A DNA stretch of 64,000 bases from Anaerotignum faecicola (GTDB lineage: Bacteria; Bacillota; Clostridia; Lachnospirales; Anaerotignaceae): the NCBI RefSeq assembly GCF_003865035.1, contig NZ_BHVZ01000012.1, positions 1 through 64,000 on the forward strand, read 5' to 3'. This document shows, one piece after another, positions 50,463 through 60,102 of the stretch (the stretch's first letter is position 1; each line of letters opens with the position of its first letter). The position numbers and the translations under genes were made by a program. The notes beneath the pieces were generated by a model, which saw nothing but the letters and a program-made list of their open reading frames with translations, was not told where the DNA came from and searched no databases.

Positions 50463-50491
50463 TTGAATTTTGAAAAGAAAGCATTTATAGT
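50463..50491 (+). promoter_or_regulatory. Predicted promoter of dprA
   Basis: TTGAAT (50463-50468), 17-nt spacer, TATAGT (50486-50491), 37 nt before the start codon. It looks vegetative; no competence-specific box is recognised. Confidence 0.55.
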
Positions 50492-50527
50492 ATAGGTCGT
50501 AACTCACAGAGGGGAAGGAGTGTTCGT

Positions 50528-51622
50528 ATGGAAGAATATTATCTGATGTGGCTGACGCGGATTGATGGCATCGGCTTGAAACGTGCGCATCGTCTCCTGG
50601 AGCATTTCGGCAGTGCAGAAGCCGTTTGGCGTGCGGAACCCTCTGCAATTCGGCGGTCTGCGATTCTGGGAGAGAAGCTGACGGAAGGTCTGCTCCTTTC
50701 CAGAGAGGAAGACCAACTGAACGATTGGATTATTGAATTAGAGGAAAAGGAAATTGATTTTTATTCCTACTGGCATCCAAGATATCCCCGGCTGCTGAGG
50801 GAAATTCAGAATCCGCCGCTTGGGATTTATGTCCGTGGAGAGATTCCCGATGATGAAATTGATACGGTTGCTATCATCGGTGCAAGAAAATGCTCCCGTT
50901 ACGGCGCAACGGTTGCCTATGACATTGCGAAAGACTTGGGTAAGACCAATGTGATTGTGGTCAGCGGCATGGCGCGTGGCATTGACAGCGAGGGACACAG
51001 AGGGATTCTGGATGGTGGCGGAAAAACGATTGCTGTGCTCGGCTGCGGTGTGGATATTTGCTATCCTGCGGAAAATAAGGAGCTGATGGAGCGCATCATC
51101 GAAAACGGCTGCGTCATTTCCGAATATCCGCCCGGAATGCCTGCGGTTGCTAAGAATTTCCCGAACAGAAACCGCATCATTGCGGGACTGAGCAAAATGG
51201 TTGTGGTGGTCGAAGCAGGAAAGAGAAGCGGCACGATTATCACGGCAGATCTGGCACTGGATTACGGCAGGGAGGTTTATGCCGTCCCGGGAAATGTCAC
51301 CAGTGCATTAAGCTACGGCACGAACGCCCTCATTAAGCAGGGCTGTCCCATCATTACGGAGGGCAGCGATATCCTGTCGGCATTGGGCATTGCATATAAA
51401 GAAACAGAAAAGGTAAAATTTCAGATTAAAACGGCGGAAAATATTTCGCCTGAGGAAAAGGAAATTTTCGATCTGATTGAGGACAGTACCCCGATTTCCG
51501 CCGAAGCGCTTTGCAGAAGGCTTGGCAGAAAGGTGCAGGAGGTGCAGTATATTCTGTCTTTGTTAGAGCTTTCCGGCTATATTGAAAAAATACCGCAGGC
51601 AGGCTATATCAGAGCACATTGA
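50528..51622 (+). CDS. dprA: DNA processing protein DprA
   Basis: DprA binds incoming single-stranded DNA and loads RecA in transformation. The 364-residue protein has an N-terminal helix-hairpin-helix-like part (WLTRIDGIGLKRAHRLLEHF), the Rossmann-like core with VAIIGARKCSRYG, SGMARGIDSEGH, VLGCGVDICYPAEN, NFPNRNRIIAG and EAGKRSGTIITA, and a C-terminal winged helix (about 305-364). GGGGAAGGAG precedes the ATG. topA follows 19 nt later, the same pair as in Bacillus. Confidence 0.96.
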   Translation: MEEYYLMWLTRIDGIGLKRAHRLLEHFGSAEAVWRAEPSAIRRSAILGEKLTEGLLLSREEDQLNDWIIELEEKEIDFYSYWHPRYPRLLREIQNPPLGIYVRGEIPDDEIDTVAIIGARKCSRYGATVAYDIAKDLGKTNVIVVSGMARGIDSEGHRGILDGGGKTIAVLGCGVDICYPAENKELMERIIENGCVISEYPPGMPAVAKNFPNRNRIIAGLSKMVVVVEAGKRSGTIITADLALDYGREVYAVPGNVTSALSYGTNALIKQGCPIITEGSDILSALGIAYKETEKVKFQIKTAENISPEEKEIFDLIEDSTPISAEALCRRLGRKVQEVQYILSLLELSGYIEKIPQAGYIRAH

Positions 51623-51641
51623 AAACTGAGGTGAGAAACGA

Positions 51642-53813
51642 ATGGCAAAAACAGCCACGGCAGAAAAAGAAGCAAAGAAAACAACAAAAAAGAAAGCAAC
51701 GGTGAAAAAGGCTGCGAAAACAGGAAAGAAATATCTGGTTATCGTAGAGTCTCCTGCAAAGGCAGCAACCATCGGCAAATTTTTGGGGAACAATTACAAA
51801 ATCGAAGCATCCATGGGACATGTGCGTGACATGCCGAAAAGCCAGATGGGTATTGATTTTGAGCATGACTTTGAACCGAAATATATTACCATCCGTGGGA
51901 AGGGGGAGCTTTTAGGCAAGCTGCGCAAGGATGCAAAGGCTGCTGATAAGGTATACCTCGCAACTGACCCGGACCGTGAGGGGGAAGCCATCAGCTGGCA
52001 TCTGCTTCACGCGCTCAATCTGGGTGAGGAAAAACCCATCAGCCGTATTACGTTTAACGAAATCACGAAAACGGCAGTAAAAAAATCCATTACCGAAGCA
52101 AGAGATATTGACATGGATTTAGTGGATGCACAGCAGGCGCGCCGTGTACTCGACCGCGTGGTGGGCTATACTATCAGTGACCTGCTTTGGAAAAAAGTGA
52201 AGAAGGGTCTGAGCGGCGGTCGTGTGCAGTCTGTTGCGCTGCGCCTGATTTGCGACAGAGAGGGGGAAATCCGCGAATTTATCCCCGAAGAATACTGGAC
52301 GCTGGGCGCAAAGCTGAAGGATGCGGATGGCAAGGGCTTTGAAGCGAAATTTTACGGCAAGGGTGAAACAAAAACAGAGCTTGCCAACGAAGCGGAAACA
52401 AACGAAGTTCTGGACGGCTTGAAGGGTAAGGATTTTGCCGTTACGGACGTAAAAACAGGCAGCAGACAGAAAAAGCCCGTTGCCCCCTTTACCACAAGTA
52501 CCATGCAGCAGGAGGCGAGCAAGCACCTGAACATGGCAACACAGAAAACCATGATGATTGCGCAGCAGCTGTATGAAGGCGTGAATGTCAAGGGCGAGGG
52601 AACGGTCGGTCTGGTTTCTTATATCCGTACGGACTCCTTCCGCATTTCCGATGAAGCATACGAAGCAGCCGTTGCATTTATCAAAGAAACCTATGGGGAT
52701 GCCTTTGTAAACCCTGAAAGAATCGTTTATAAATCCAAGGGGAAAACACAGGATGCGCACGAGGCGATTCGTCCGACAAACGTGAGCAGAACACCCGAAA
52801 GCATCAAAGATTCCCTTTCCAAAGACCAGTATCGCCTCTATAAGCTTATCTGGGAGCGCTTTGTGGCAAGCCAGATGAGCCCTGCGGTATATGATACGCT
52901 TTCTGTAAAGCTTTCGGCAGGGGACTATACCTTCCGTGCATCCGGCTCCAGACTGCGCTTTTCCGGCTTTCTGGAAGCCTATAGCAAGGGCGAGGAGGAG
53001 GATGAAAAAGTCATTCCCAAGCTGACACAGGGGGATATTCTGCAGGCGGAGCAGCTTCTGCCCGAACAGCATTTCACACAGCCCCCCGCAAGATATACCG
53101 ATGCTTCCCTGATTAAAACACTGGAGGAAATCGGTGTTGGCAGACCTTCTACCTATGCACCTACACTGACCACGATTCAGGCACGACATTATGTGACGAA
53201 GGAAGCGAAAAATCTTTTCCCGACCGAGCTGGGCGAAATGGTTGATGAAATCATGAAAACCTATTTCCCCGACATCGTGGATATTGATTTCACGGCGAAC
53301 ATGGAAAAGCGTTTGGATGACGTGGAAATGGGCAAGGAGGAATGGAAGCAGATTATCCGTGATTTTTATCCCGATTTCAAAAAAAGCGTGGAGAATGCGG
53401 CGGAGAAGCTGGAGAAAATCGAAATCAAGGACGAGGAAACCGATATTGTCTGCGAGAAATGCGGCAGAAATATGGTTATCAAATACGGTCGCTACGGTAA
53501 ATTCTTAGCCTGCCCGGGGTTCCCCGAATGTCAGAATGCAAAGCCCTATTTTGAAGAAGCAGGCGTGAACTGCCCCGAATGCGGCGGCAAGGTTCTGATT
53601 AAAAAGACCAAGAGGGGACGTATTTATTACGGCTGCGAGCACAACGGCGACGGCTGTGATTTTATGAGCTGGAATAAGCCGACGGGCGAAAAATGCCCCG
53701 AATGCGGTGCGTTTCTGGAGGAAAAGGGCAGAAAGAATCCGAAAATCGTCTGCTCCAATGAAAAGTGCGGCTATATGAAGGAAAAGCCCGCAGAGGAAGA
53801 GAACGAAGAATAA
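51642..53813 (+). CDS. topA: DNA topoisomerase I
   Basis: Type IA topoisomerase that relaxes negative supercoils. The 723-residue protein opens with a lysine/alanine/threonine-rich tail (1-30) not shared by the core family, then the Toprim domain (VIVESPAKAATIGKFLG with E36, and TDPDREGEAISWHL with D109 and D111). The cleavage tyrosine is Y327 in LVSYIRTDSFRIS. Three C-terminal cysteine clusters follow (CEKCGRN near 605, CPECGGK, CPECGAF). trmFO, hslUV and codY, which follow topA in Bacillus, are missing; rpsB is next. Confidence 0.97.
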   Translation: MAKTATAEKEAKKTTKKKATVKKAAKTGKKYLVIVESPAKAATIGKFLGNNYKIEASMGHVRDMPKSQMGIDFEHDFEPKYITIRGKGELLGKLRKDAKAADKVYLATDPDREGEAISWHLLHALNLGEEKPISRITFNEITKTAVKKSITEARDIDMDLVDAQQARRVLDRVVGYTISDLLWKKVKKGLSGGRVQSVALRLICDREGEIREFIPEEYWTLGAKLKDADGKGFEAKFYGKGETKTELANEAETNEVLDGLKGKDFAVTDVKTGSRQKKPVAPFTTSTMQQEASKHLNMATQKTMMIAQQLYEGVNVKGEGTVGLVSYIRTDSFRISDEAYEAAVAFIKETYGDAFVNPERIVYKSKGKTQDAHEAIRPTNVSRTPESIKDSLSKDQYRLYKLIWERFVASQMSPAVYDTLSVKLSAGDYTFRASGSRLRFSGFLEAYSKGEEEDEKVIPKLTQGDILQAEQLLPEQHFTQPPARYTDASLIKTLEEIGVGRPSTYAPTLTTIQARHYVTKEAKNLFPTELGEMVDEIMKTYFPDIVDIDFTANMEKRLDDVEMGKEEWKQIIRDFYPDFKKSVENAAEKLEKIEIKDEETDIVCEKCGRNMVIKYGRYGKFLACPGFPECQNAKPYFEEAGVNCPECGGKVLIKKTKRGRIYYGCEHNGDGCDFMSWNKPTGEKCPECGAFLEEKGRKNPKIVCSNEKCGYMKEKPAEEENEE

Positions 53814-53884
53814 TCGAAATACAACACAAAAATCATGCAAAAGACAGCTGCTTTTCTCTTTTTTAAAAAAATTGAGAAAAACGG

Positions 53885-53913
53885 TTGTTTTTTGGTTTTG
53901 GATATGCTATAAT
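53885..53913 (+). promoter_or_regulatory. Predicted promoter of rpsB
   Basis: TTGTTT (53885-53890), 17-nt spacer, TATAAT (53908-53913). It starts a leader of about 105 nt. Confidence 0.7.
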
Positions 53914-53919
53914 CCCATA

Positions 53920-54025
53920 GGTAACTTTTAGTACACACGTATCCGAAAAAAAGCGGATTGGTGCTGACAGGGTCAGTTTTCCCGACAAACGGATGCGGAG
54001 GATTAACCAATAGGAGGTTCATACA
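53920..54025 (+). promoter_or_regulatory. Structured rpsB leader, possible S2 autoregulation site
   Basis: The leader has ATCCG (53941-53945), which can pair with CGGAT at 53954-53958 or with a second CGGAT at 53990-53994. Between them is a compact hairpin CTGAC-AGG-GTCAG (53964-53976). The distal copy ends just before the GCGGAGG and AGGAGG region upstream of the start. Two exclusive pairings suggest a switch, most simply feedback by ribosomal protein S2. I recall structured rpsB leaders in Firmicutes but cannot verify a match to a named family. Confidence 0.5.
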
Positions 54026-54748
54026 ATGAGCGTAATTTCTATGAAACAGCTGTTAGAGGCCGGTGTTCACTTCGGCCACCAGACAAGAAGATGGAACCCT
54101 AAAATGGCAGAATACATCTTCGCAGAAAGAAATGGTATCTACATCATCGACCTGCAGAAAACAGTAAAAAAGGTTGACGAGGCTTATGCAGCAATCTGTG
54201 AATGCATCGCAGACGGCGGCGAAATCCTGTTCGTAGGTACAAAGAAGCAGGCACAGGAATGCATTCGTGAAGAAGCTGAAAGATGTGGCATGTACTATGT
54301 AAACCAGAGATGGTTGGGCGGTATGCTGACAAACTTCACAACAATCAAAACAAGAATCGCAAGACTGAAAGATCTGGAAAAAATGCAGGAAGACGGTACA
54401 TTTGATGTACTGCCCAAAAAAGAAGTTGCAAAGCTGATGCACGAAATGGAAAAACTGCAGAAAAACGTTGGCGGTATCAAGGAAATGAAAAAGGTTCCCG
54501 ATATGATGTTCATCGTTGACACAAGAAAAGAAAGAATCGCTGTGCAGGAAGCACACACACTGGGCATCCCCACAGTTGCTATCGTTGATACAAACTGCGA
54601 TCCCGATGAAATCGATTACGTAATTCCCGGTAACGATGACGCAATCCGCGCAGTAAAGCTGATTGCTTCCAAGGTTGCTGATGCAGTTCTGGAATCCAAG
54701 CAGGGTGAACAGGAAGCAGCTGAAACAGAAACAGTAGAAGCTGAATAA
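54026..54748 (+). CDS. rpsB: 30S ribosomal protein S2
   Basis: Small-subunit protein S2, 240 residues. It begins [20 protein letters not shown] and shows the family blocks [41 protein letters not shown] and [20 protein letters not shown]. The tail is acidic. AGGAGG is 9 nt before the ATG. First gene of the translation block. Confidence 0.98.
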   Translation: MSVISMKQLLEAGVHFGHQTRRWNPKMAEYIFAERNGIYIIDLQKTVKKVDEAYAAICECIADGGEILFVGTKKQAQECIREEAERCGMYYVNQRWLGGMLTNFTTIKTRIARLKDLEKMQEDGTFDVLPKKEVAKLMHEMEKLQKNVGGIKEMKKVPDMMFIVDTRKERIAVQEAHTLGIPTVAIVDTNCDPDEIDYVIPGNDDAIRAVKLIASKVADAVLESKQGEQEAAETETVEAE

Positions 54749-54769
54749 TTCAGAAAAAGGCATTTGCCC

Positions 54770-54803
54770 GAGCTTCAGCCTAAAACGGGCTGAGGCTCTT
54801 TTT
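54770..54803 (+). terminator. Terminator or attenuator between rpsB and tsf
   Basis: GAGCTTCAGCC pairs with GGCTGAGGCTC (one mismatch), followed by TTTTT. It would reduce tsf transcription relative to rpsB. Confidence 0.75.
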
Positions 54804-54880
54804 ATATCAGACGGAACAGCTTTTTTTCGCAGAAGACGGAAAAAGATACGCACATAAGATTATTTAGGAGGGAATCAAAC

Positions 54881-55813
54881 ATGGCTATTACAGCAGGTAT
54901 GGTAAAAGAACTGAGAGAAATGACAGGCGCAGGCATGATGGATTGCAAAAAGGCTCTGACAGAGGCTGACGGCAGCATGGAAAAGGCTGTTGAGCTGCTG
55001 AGAGAAAAAGGTCTGGCTGCATCCGCAAAGAAGGCAGGCCGTATCGCATCCGAAGGTATGGTTGCAGTATACCTGAGCGATGACAACAAGATTGGTGCAA
55101 TCGTAGAAGTAAACTCCGAAACAGACTTCGTTGCAAAGAACCAGGTATTCAGAGACTATGTTGCAGCAGTTGCAAAACAGGCTTCCGAAACAACAGCAGC
55201 AGATATGGACGCTTTCTTTGAAGAAAAATGGGCACTTGACCCTCAGTTCACAGTAAAGGAAGCACTGTCTCAGCAGGTAGCTGTCATCGGTGAAAACCTG
55301 AACATCAGACGTTTTGAAAAATATGAAAAGACACAGGCAGGTAAGCTGGTTTCCTATATCCACGGCGGCGGCAGAATCGGCGTTCTGATTGAACTGGCTT
55401 GCGAAAACGAAGCAGAAGAGCTGGTTGAACTGGGCAAGAACATTGCAATGCAGATTGCTGCTCTGAACCCTAAATTCATCACAGAAAACGATGTTCCCGC
55501 TGACTTCATTGCAAAGGAAACAGAAATCCTGACAGTACAGGCAAAGAACGATCCTAAGAATGCAAAGAAGCCCGACAACATCATCGAAAAGATGATTGCA
55601 GGCAGACTGAAAAAAGAACTGAAGGAATTCTGCCTGGTAGAGCAGCCCTATGTTAAGGATACAGATATGACTGTAAAACAGTACATCGACTCCGTTGTAA
55701 AGGTTGTTGGCGCACCCATCGAAATCACAAGATATGTTCGTTTTGAAACAGGCGAAGGTATGGAAAAGAAAGATGAAAACTTCGCAGAAGAAGTTGCAAA
55801 GGCAATGAACTAA
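54881..55813 (+). CDS. tsf: Elongation factor Ts
   Basis: EF-Ts exchanges GDP for GTP on EF-Tu. The 310-residue protein starts with a UBA domain (MVKELREMTGAGMMDCKKAL), has the conserved EGMVAVYLSDDNKIGAIVEV and SETDFVAKNQVF, and two dimerisation/core repeats including YIHGGGRIGVLIEL. AGGAGG precedes the ATG. Codon use is strongly biased, as in rpsB. Confidence 0.97.
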   Translation: MAITAGMVKELREMTGAGMMDCKKALTEADGSMEKAVELLREKGLAASAKKAGRIASEGMVAVYLSDDNKIGAIVEVNSETDFVAKNQVFRDYVAAVAKQASETTAADMDAFFEEKWALDPQFTVKEALSQQVAVIGENLNIRRFEKYEKTQAGKLVSYIHGGGRIGVLIELACENEAEELVELGKNIAMQIAALNPKFITENDVPADFIAKETEILTVQAKNDPKNAKKPDNIIEKMIAGRLKKELKEFCLVEQPYVKDTDMTVKQYIDSVVKVVGAPIEITRYVRFETGEGMEKKDENFAEEVAKAMN

Positions 55814-55841
55814 TTCGTTAACGGGTTATTTTTAAAAATGA

Positions 55842-55886
55842 AAAGGAAACGCTACTGCATTGATTGCTCCGGCGTTTCCTTTTTTA
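55842..55886 (+). terminator. Intrinsic terminator after tsf
   Basis: AAAGGAAACGC (55842-55852) pairs with GCGTTTCCTTT (55872-55882), then more T. A strong end to the rpsB-tsf unit, so pyrH probably has its own promoter in the AT-rich 55887-56010. Confidence 0.85.
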
Positions 55887-56010
55887 AAGGAATCTTTTCG
55901 GATATTTTTATAATTTCTTAAAATTTTTTATATTCTGCATAGCCGCAGAGAAAATATCTGGAAATTTTCTGTAATTTGTGATACATTAGAGTAGTAAGGA
56001 GGCTGTAAAA

Positions 56011-56715
56011 ATGTATAAAAGAATTGTGCTGAAACTGAGCGGCGAGGCGCTGGCAGGCGAGAAAAAGGGGGTTACCTTTGACGACAGCATCATCTGGGGG
56101 CTGATTGCACAGATTAAGGCTGTGATGGCAAAGGGGACACAGGTTTCTCTGGTTATCGGTGGCGGCAATTTTTGGAGAGGCAGAAGTGCAGATTCCAAGA
56201 TGGATCGCACAAAGGCAGACCAGATTGGCATGCTCGCAACAGTTATGAATGCGATTTATGTTGCAGATGCGTTCCGTCAGAACGGCATCAAGGCATTCGT
56301 ACAGACACCCATCGTCATCGGCACAATGACAGAGCAATTTTCCAAGGAAAGCGCTCTTGCGCATCTGGAAAAGGGCGAAGTAGTAATTTTTGCAGCCGGT
56401 ATGGGACACCCCTTCTTCTCTACGGATACGATTACTGCCCTGAGAGGTGCAGAGTTGGATGTGGATGGTCTGTTCTTTGCCAAGAGCATTGACGGTGTTT
56501 ATGATGACGACCCTGCAACCAACCCCAACGCAAAGAAAATCGACTGCATCCGTGCAGAGGATATTGTGAAGAACAATTTGAAGGTTATCGATATGGCAGC
56601 CGCAAATCTCTGCTTTGAGCGCAAGATTCCTGTTATCATCTTCGGTTTGAATGAGGAAAACAGCATTATGCGCGCAGTCGGCGGCGAAAAAATCGGTACG
56701 ATTGTAACTGTGTAA
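56011..56715 (+). CDS. pyrH: Uridylate kinase
   Basis: UMP kinase of the amino-acid-kinase fold, unrelated to eukaryotic UMP/CMP kinase; makes UDP. The 234-residue protein starts YKRIVLKLSGEALAGEKKGV and has VIGGGNFWRGR, DQIGMLATVMNA, GMGHPFFSTDTITALRGAEL and the KSIDGVYDDDP loop. AAGGAGG precedes the ATG. In the usual position before frr. Confidence 0.97.
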   Translation: MYKRIVLKLSGEALAGEKKGVTFDDSIIWGLIAQIKAVMAKGTQVSLVIGGGNFWRGRSADSKMDRTKADQIGMLATVMNAIYVADAFRQNGIKAFVQTPIVIGTMTEQFSKESALAHLEKGEVVIFAAGMGHPFFSTDTITALRGAELDVDGLFFAKSIDGVYDDDPATNPNAKKIDCIRAEDIVKNNLKVIDMAAANLCFERKIPVIIFGLNEENSIMRAVGGEKIGTIVTV

Positions 56716-56743
56716 GATTTTGTTCACATAGGAGGAAACGAGT

Positions 56744-57301
56744 ATGGCATCTGAACTGACAAAACCTTTTGAAGAAAAAATGAAAAAGACATTGACCGCG
56801 TTGGACAGTGATTACGGCACCATCCGCGCAGGCCGTGCAAACCCCCATGTTCTGGATAAGATTATGGTGGAATATTACGGTACACCTACACCCTTGAATC
56901 AGGTTGGGAATATTACGGTTCCCGAGCCTCGTCTGCTGCAGATTCAGCCTTGGGATGCGTCCCTGCTGAAGGCAATCGAAAAGGCAATCAATATGTCCGA
57001 GTTGGGCATCAACCCCAATAACGACGGCAAGGTGATTCGTCTGGTTTTCCCTGAACTGACAGAGGAAAGACGTAAGGAACTGACAAAGGAAGTTAAGAAA
57101 AAAGCAGAAGCGTCTAAGGTCGCAATCAGAAACATCAGAAGAGATGCTATGGATGTTTTCAAAAAATCTGAAAAAGCGAAGGAAATCACAGAGGATCAAT
57201 TGCAGGATCTAGAAGATGAAACACAGAAGCTGACAGATAAATACGTTGCTGAAATCGAAAAGAAATGTGACGCGAAGAGTAAGGATATCCTTACCGTTTA
57301 A
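56744..57301 (+). CDS. frr: Ribosome recycling factor
   Basis: RRF splits post-termination ribosomes with EF-G. The 185-residue protein has the invariant [37 protein letters not shown] and [16 protein letters not shown] segments and a coiled-coil C terminus. AGGAGG precedes the ATG; 28 nt after pyrH. Confidence 0.98.
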   Translation: MASELTKPFEEKMKKTLTALDSDYGTIRAGRANPHVLDKIMVEYYGTPTPLNQVGNITVPEPRLLQIQPWDASLLKAIEKAINMSELGINPNNDGKVIRLVFPELTEERRKELTKEVKKKAEASKVAIRNIRRDAMDVFKKSEKAKEITEDQLQDLEDETQKLTDKYVAEIEKKCDAKSKDILTV

Positions 57302-57318
57302 TTCATCAAAATATCCAA

Positions 57319-57345
57319 GCCCCTCTTCTTCGGAGAGGGGTTTTG
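57319..57345 (+). terminator. Hairpin terminator between frr and uppS
   Basis: CCCCTC-T loop-GAGAGGGG followed by TTTT. The stem is strong but the T run is short, so partial read-through into uppS is likely. Confidence 0.7.
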
Positions 57346-57362
57346 TTACAGGGAGGCAATTT

Positions 57363-58103
57363 ATGCTTTATGAAAACGAATCCTTTCAGCTGAACCCCGA
57401 AAAGATGCCAAAGCACGTTGCGATTATCATGGATGGCAACGGCAGATGGGCAACAAAGCGCGGTCTGCCCAGAAAAGCAGGGCATAAGGCAGGCGCGGAA
57501 GCGCTGGAAAGAATCATTTATGCCGCAAAGGAGCTTGGCTTGGAACATCTGACGGTGTATGCTTTTTCAACGGAAAACTGGAAACGCTCCGCCGAAGAGG
57601 TGGGGGCGATTATGGATCTTCTGCGGTTTTATCTGAAAAATTATTTCAAGAAATTCGTGAAGGATAACATTCGGATGCACGTCATTGGCGAAAAGAGTCG
57701 CTTGGACACAGATATTCAAAAGGCGATTGCAGAAATTGAGGATTTATCCAGAGAAAAGAACGGCATGACCGTTCATGTTGCACTGAATTACGGCGGCAGG
57801 GATGAGCTGCGCCGCGCGGTAACAAAAATCGCAAGGGAAACGGCAGATGGCATGCTTTCTCCCGATGCCATTACGGAGGATACCATTTCTGATGCATTGG
57901 ATACGGCAGGCACACCTGATCCCGAACTGATGATTCGCACCAGCGGCGAGGAAAGAATCAGCAATTTTCTTCTGTGGCAAATTGCATATTCCGAATTTTT
58001 CTTTTCCGATACGCTTTGGCCCGATTTTGATAAAAAGGAACTGGAACGGGCAATTTATTACTATCAGAACAGAGAACGCCGTTTTGGCGGCAGATTGAAA
58101 TGA
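57363..58103 (+). CDS. uppS: Undecaprenyl diphosphate synthase
   Basis: Cis-prenyltransferase that extends farnesyl diphosphate to the C55 lipid carrier for cell-wall synthesis. The start at 57363 follows AGGGAGG; the frame opens earlier at 57246 inside frr. The 246-residue protein has HVAIIMDGNGRWATKRGLPR, the GLEHLTVYAFSTENWKR helix, VALNYGGRDELRRAV and LMIRTSGEERISNFLLWQIA with YSEF. Feeds the wall pathway; cdsA follows 11 nt later. Confidence 0.97.
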   Translation: MLYENESFQLNPEKMPKHVAIIMDGNGRWATKRGLPRKAGHKAGAEALERIIYAAKELGLEHLTVYAFSTENWKRSAEEVGAIMDLLRFYLKNYFKKFVKDNIRMHVIGEKSRLDTDIQKAIAEIEDLSREKNGMTVHVALNYGGRDELRRAVTKIARETADGMLSPDAITEDTISDALDTAGTPDPELMIRTSGEERISNFLLWQIAYSEFFFSDTLWPDFDKKELERAIYYYQNRERRFGGRLK

Positions 58104-58114
58104 GGTGACACTGT

Positions 58115-58924
58115 ATGAAAACGAGAATACTTTCCGCTGTGGTGGCACTTCCCCTGCTGTTGTTTATCGTCATCAGCGGCGGCATTTGGCTGCATGTAGG
58201 CGTTGGGCTTCTTGGTCTGATTGGGATGTATGAATTCAATCGTGCAATTGCAGGTGAGGTAAAGGGCGCACATATCATTGCATATCTGTTCGGCTTGTTT
58301 TATGTGGTTTTCATGGATAAGCTTGTGTATACACAGACGCTGTTCAGCGTGTTTACCTCTTTGTTTGTGCTTGCTCTGCTGATTTACAGCGTGCTTTGCT
58401 ACAGAAAAACAAGCTATGTGGAATGCTGTGCATCCTTCTTTGGCTTTTTCTATGCCTGCTTCCTGCTTTCTCATGTCTATCTCGTACGAGAATTTGACCA
58501 CGGGAAGCTGCTGATTTGGCTGGCGTTTATTTCTGCCTTTGGTAGTGACACAGGGGCGTATTTCTCCGGCTATTTTCTTGGGAAAAATAAGCTTTGCCCC
58601 GCATTAAGCCCGAAAAAAACCATTGAAGGCTCTATCGGCGGTATCATTACGGCATTGGTGCTTTGCCTGCTTTATGGTCTTTGGATTAACCGTTTCCACC
58701 CCATTGCAGGGGTAAATGTGCTGCTGCTCTGCGGTCTGGTGGGATTCTTCGGCTCCATCCTCTCCCAGATTGGTGACCTTGCGGCTTCTTCCATCAAACG
58801 TCAGGTTGGCATTAAGGATTACGGGAATCTTCTGCCCGGGCATGGCGGCGTTCTGGATAGGTTTGACAGCGTCATTCTGACCACGCCTGTGTTATACTAT
58901 GTCATGCTGTTTCTGATTCATTAA
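58115..58924 (+). CDS. cdsA: Phosphatidate cytidylyltransferase
   Basis: Integral membrane enzyme making CDP-diacylglycerol for phospholipids. The 269-residue protein has about eight membrane helices and the CdsA signature near the C terminus: SQIGDLAASSIKRQVGIKD, then YGNLLPGHGGVLDRFDS. Another conserved stretch is SDTGAYFSGYFLGKNKLCP. GAGGTGAC precedes the ATG. Confidence 0.96.
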   Translation: MKTRILSAVVALPLLLFIVISGGIWLHVGVGLLGLIGMYEFNRAIAGEVKGAHIIAYLFGLFYVVFMDKLVYTQTLFSVFTSLFVLALLIYSVLCYRKTSYVECCASFFGFFYACFLLSHVYLVREFDHGKLLIWLAFISAFGSDTGAYFSGYFLGKNKLCPALSPKKTIEGSIGGIITALVLCLLYGLWINRFHPIAGVNVLLLCGLVGFFGSILSQIGDLAASSIKRQVGIKDYGNLLPGHGGVLDRFDSVILTTPVLYYVMLFLIH

Positions 58925-58941
58925 AACAGAAGGTGTAAAAA

Positions 58942-60087
58942 ATGAGAAAAATTTCGATTTTGGGTTCGACAGGTTCTATCGGGACACAAACCCTTGAGGT
59001 TGTCGAAAATTTAGGTGATATCCGTGTTGCCGCCATTACGGGGAATAAAAATATTGCGCTTTTGGAAAAACAGGCGCGTAAATTTCACCCTGAATTGATT
59101 GCGGTGATGAACGCGGAGAACGCAAAGGCATTGCAGAGTCGCCTTTCAGATACGAAAATTCGCATAGCGAGCGGGATGGATGGTCTGGTCGAGGCGGCTA
59201 CATACGAGGATGTGGATACAGTTGTGACCTCTGTAGTCGGCAATGTTGGCTTGCAGCCCACCTTTGCAGCAATTCGTGCAGGCAAAAATATCGCGCTTGC
59301 GAATAAAGAGACGCTTGTTTCCGCAGGACAGCTTGTAATGGACTTTGCGAAACAGCACCATGTAAGGATTTATCCTGTGGACAGCGAACACTCTGCTATC
59401 TTTCAGTCCTTACAGGGAAATGCAGACAACCGCATTTCGCGTATTCTGCTGACCGCCTCCGGCGGCCCCTTCCGCGGCAAAAAGCGCGAGGAGCTGGCGC
59501 ATGTAACGGCGGCAGATGCACTGGCGCACCCGAACTGGCACATGGGCAAGAAGATTACGATTGATTCTGCAACGCTGATGAATAAGGGCTTGGAAGTGAT
59601 GGAGGCGAAATGGCTGTTTGATGTAGATGTAGATCAGATTGAGGTTCTGGTGCATCCGCAGAGCATTGTCCATTCCGCGGTGGAATATGAGGATGGCGCA
59701 ATCATCGCACAGATGGGTGAGCCTGATATGCGGATTCCCATTCAGTATGCGCTGACGTATCCCAAACGCGTGCAAAGCCCGTTTCCTCGGATAGATTTTT
59801 CCGTGCGCAGCCATCTGACCTTTGAAAAGCCTGATTTGGATACCTTCCGTTGTCTTTCTCTGGCATACTGTGCCTTGAAAACAGGCGGAACAATGCCGGC
59901 AGTGCTGAATGGTGCAAATGAGATTGCAGTTGCCCGTTTTTTGAAGGGAGAGCTGACGTTTTTGCAGATTCCTTCACTGATAGAACGGACGATGGACGCA
60001 TATACTGTCAAATATAAATATACATTAGAGGATTTACTGGAGGCGGACGCATGGGCAAGGGCGTATGCACAGTCTGTGCGCTTCTGA
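58942..60087 (+). CDS. dxr: 1-deoxy-D-xylulose 5-phosphate reductoisomerase
   Basis: Second enzyme of the MEP isoprenoid pathway; NADPH and a divalent metal. The 381-residue protein has NADPH-binding ILGSTGSIGTQTLEV at the start, ALANKETLVSAGQLV, metal-site VDSEHSAIFQ, LTASGGPFRG, HPNWHMGKKITIDSATLMNK and EVMEAKWLF. ispG two genes later belongs to the same pathway, and uppS consumes its product. Confidence 0.97.
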   Translation: MRKISILGSTGSIGTQTLEVVENLGDIRVAAITGNKNIALLEKQARKFHPELIAVMNAENAKALQSRLSDTKIRIASGMDGLVEAATYEDVDTVVTSVVGNVGLQPTFAAIRAGKNIALANKETLVSAGQLVMDFAKQHHVRIYPVDSEHSAIFQSLQGNADNRISRILLTASGGPFRGKKREELAHVTAADALAHPNWHMGKKITIDSATLMNKGLEVMEAKWLFDVDVDQIEVLVHPQSIVHSAVEYEDGAIIAQMGEPDMRIPIQYALTYPKRVQSPFPRIDFSVRSHLTFEKPDLDTFRCLSLAYCALKTGGTMPAVLNGANEIAVARFLKGELTFLQIPSLIERTMDAYTVKYKYTLEDLLEADAWARAYAQSVRF

Positions 60088-60102
60088 TAATTCTGTCTGG
60101 AG

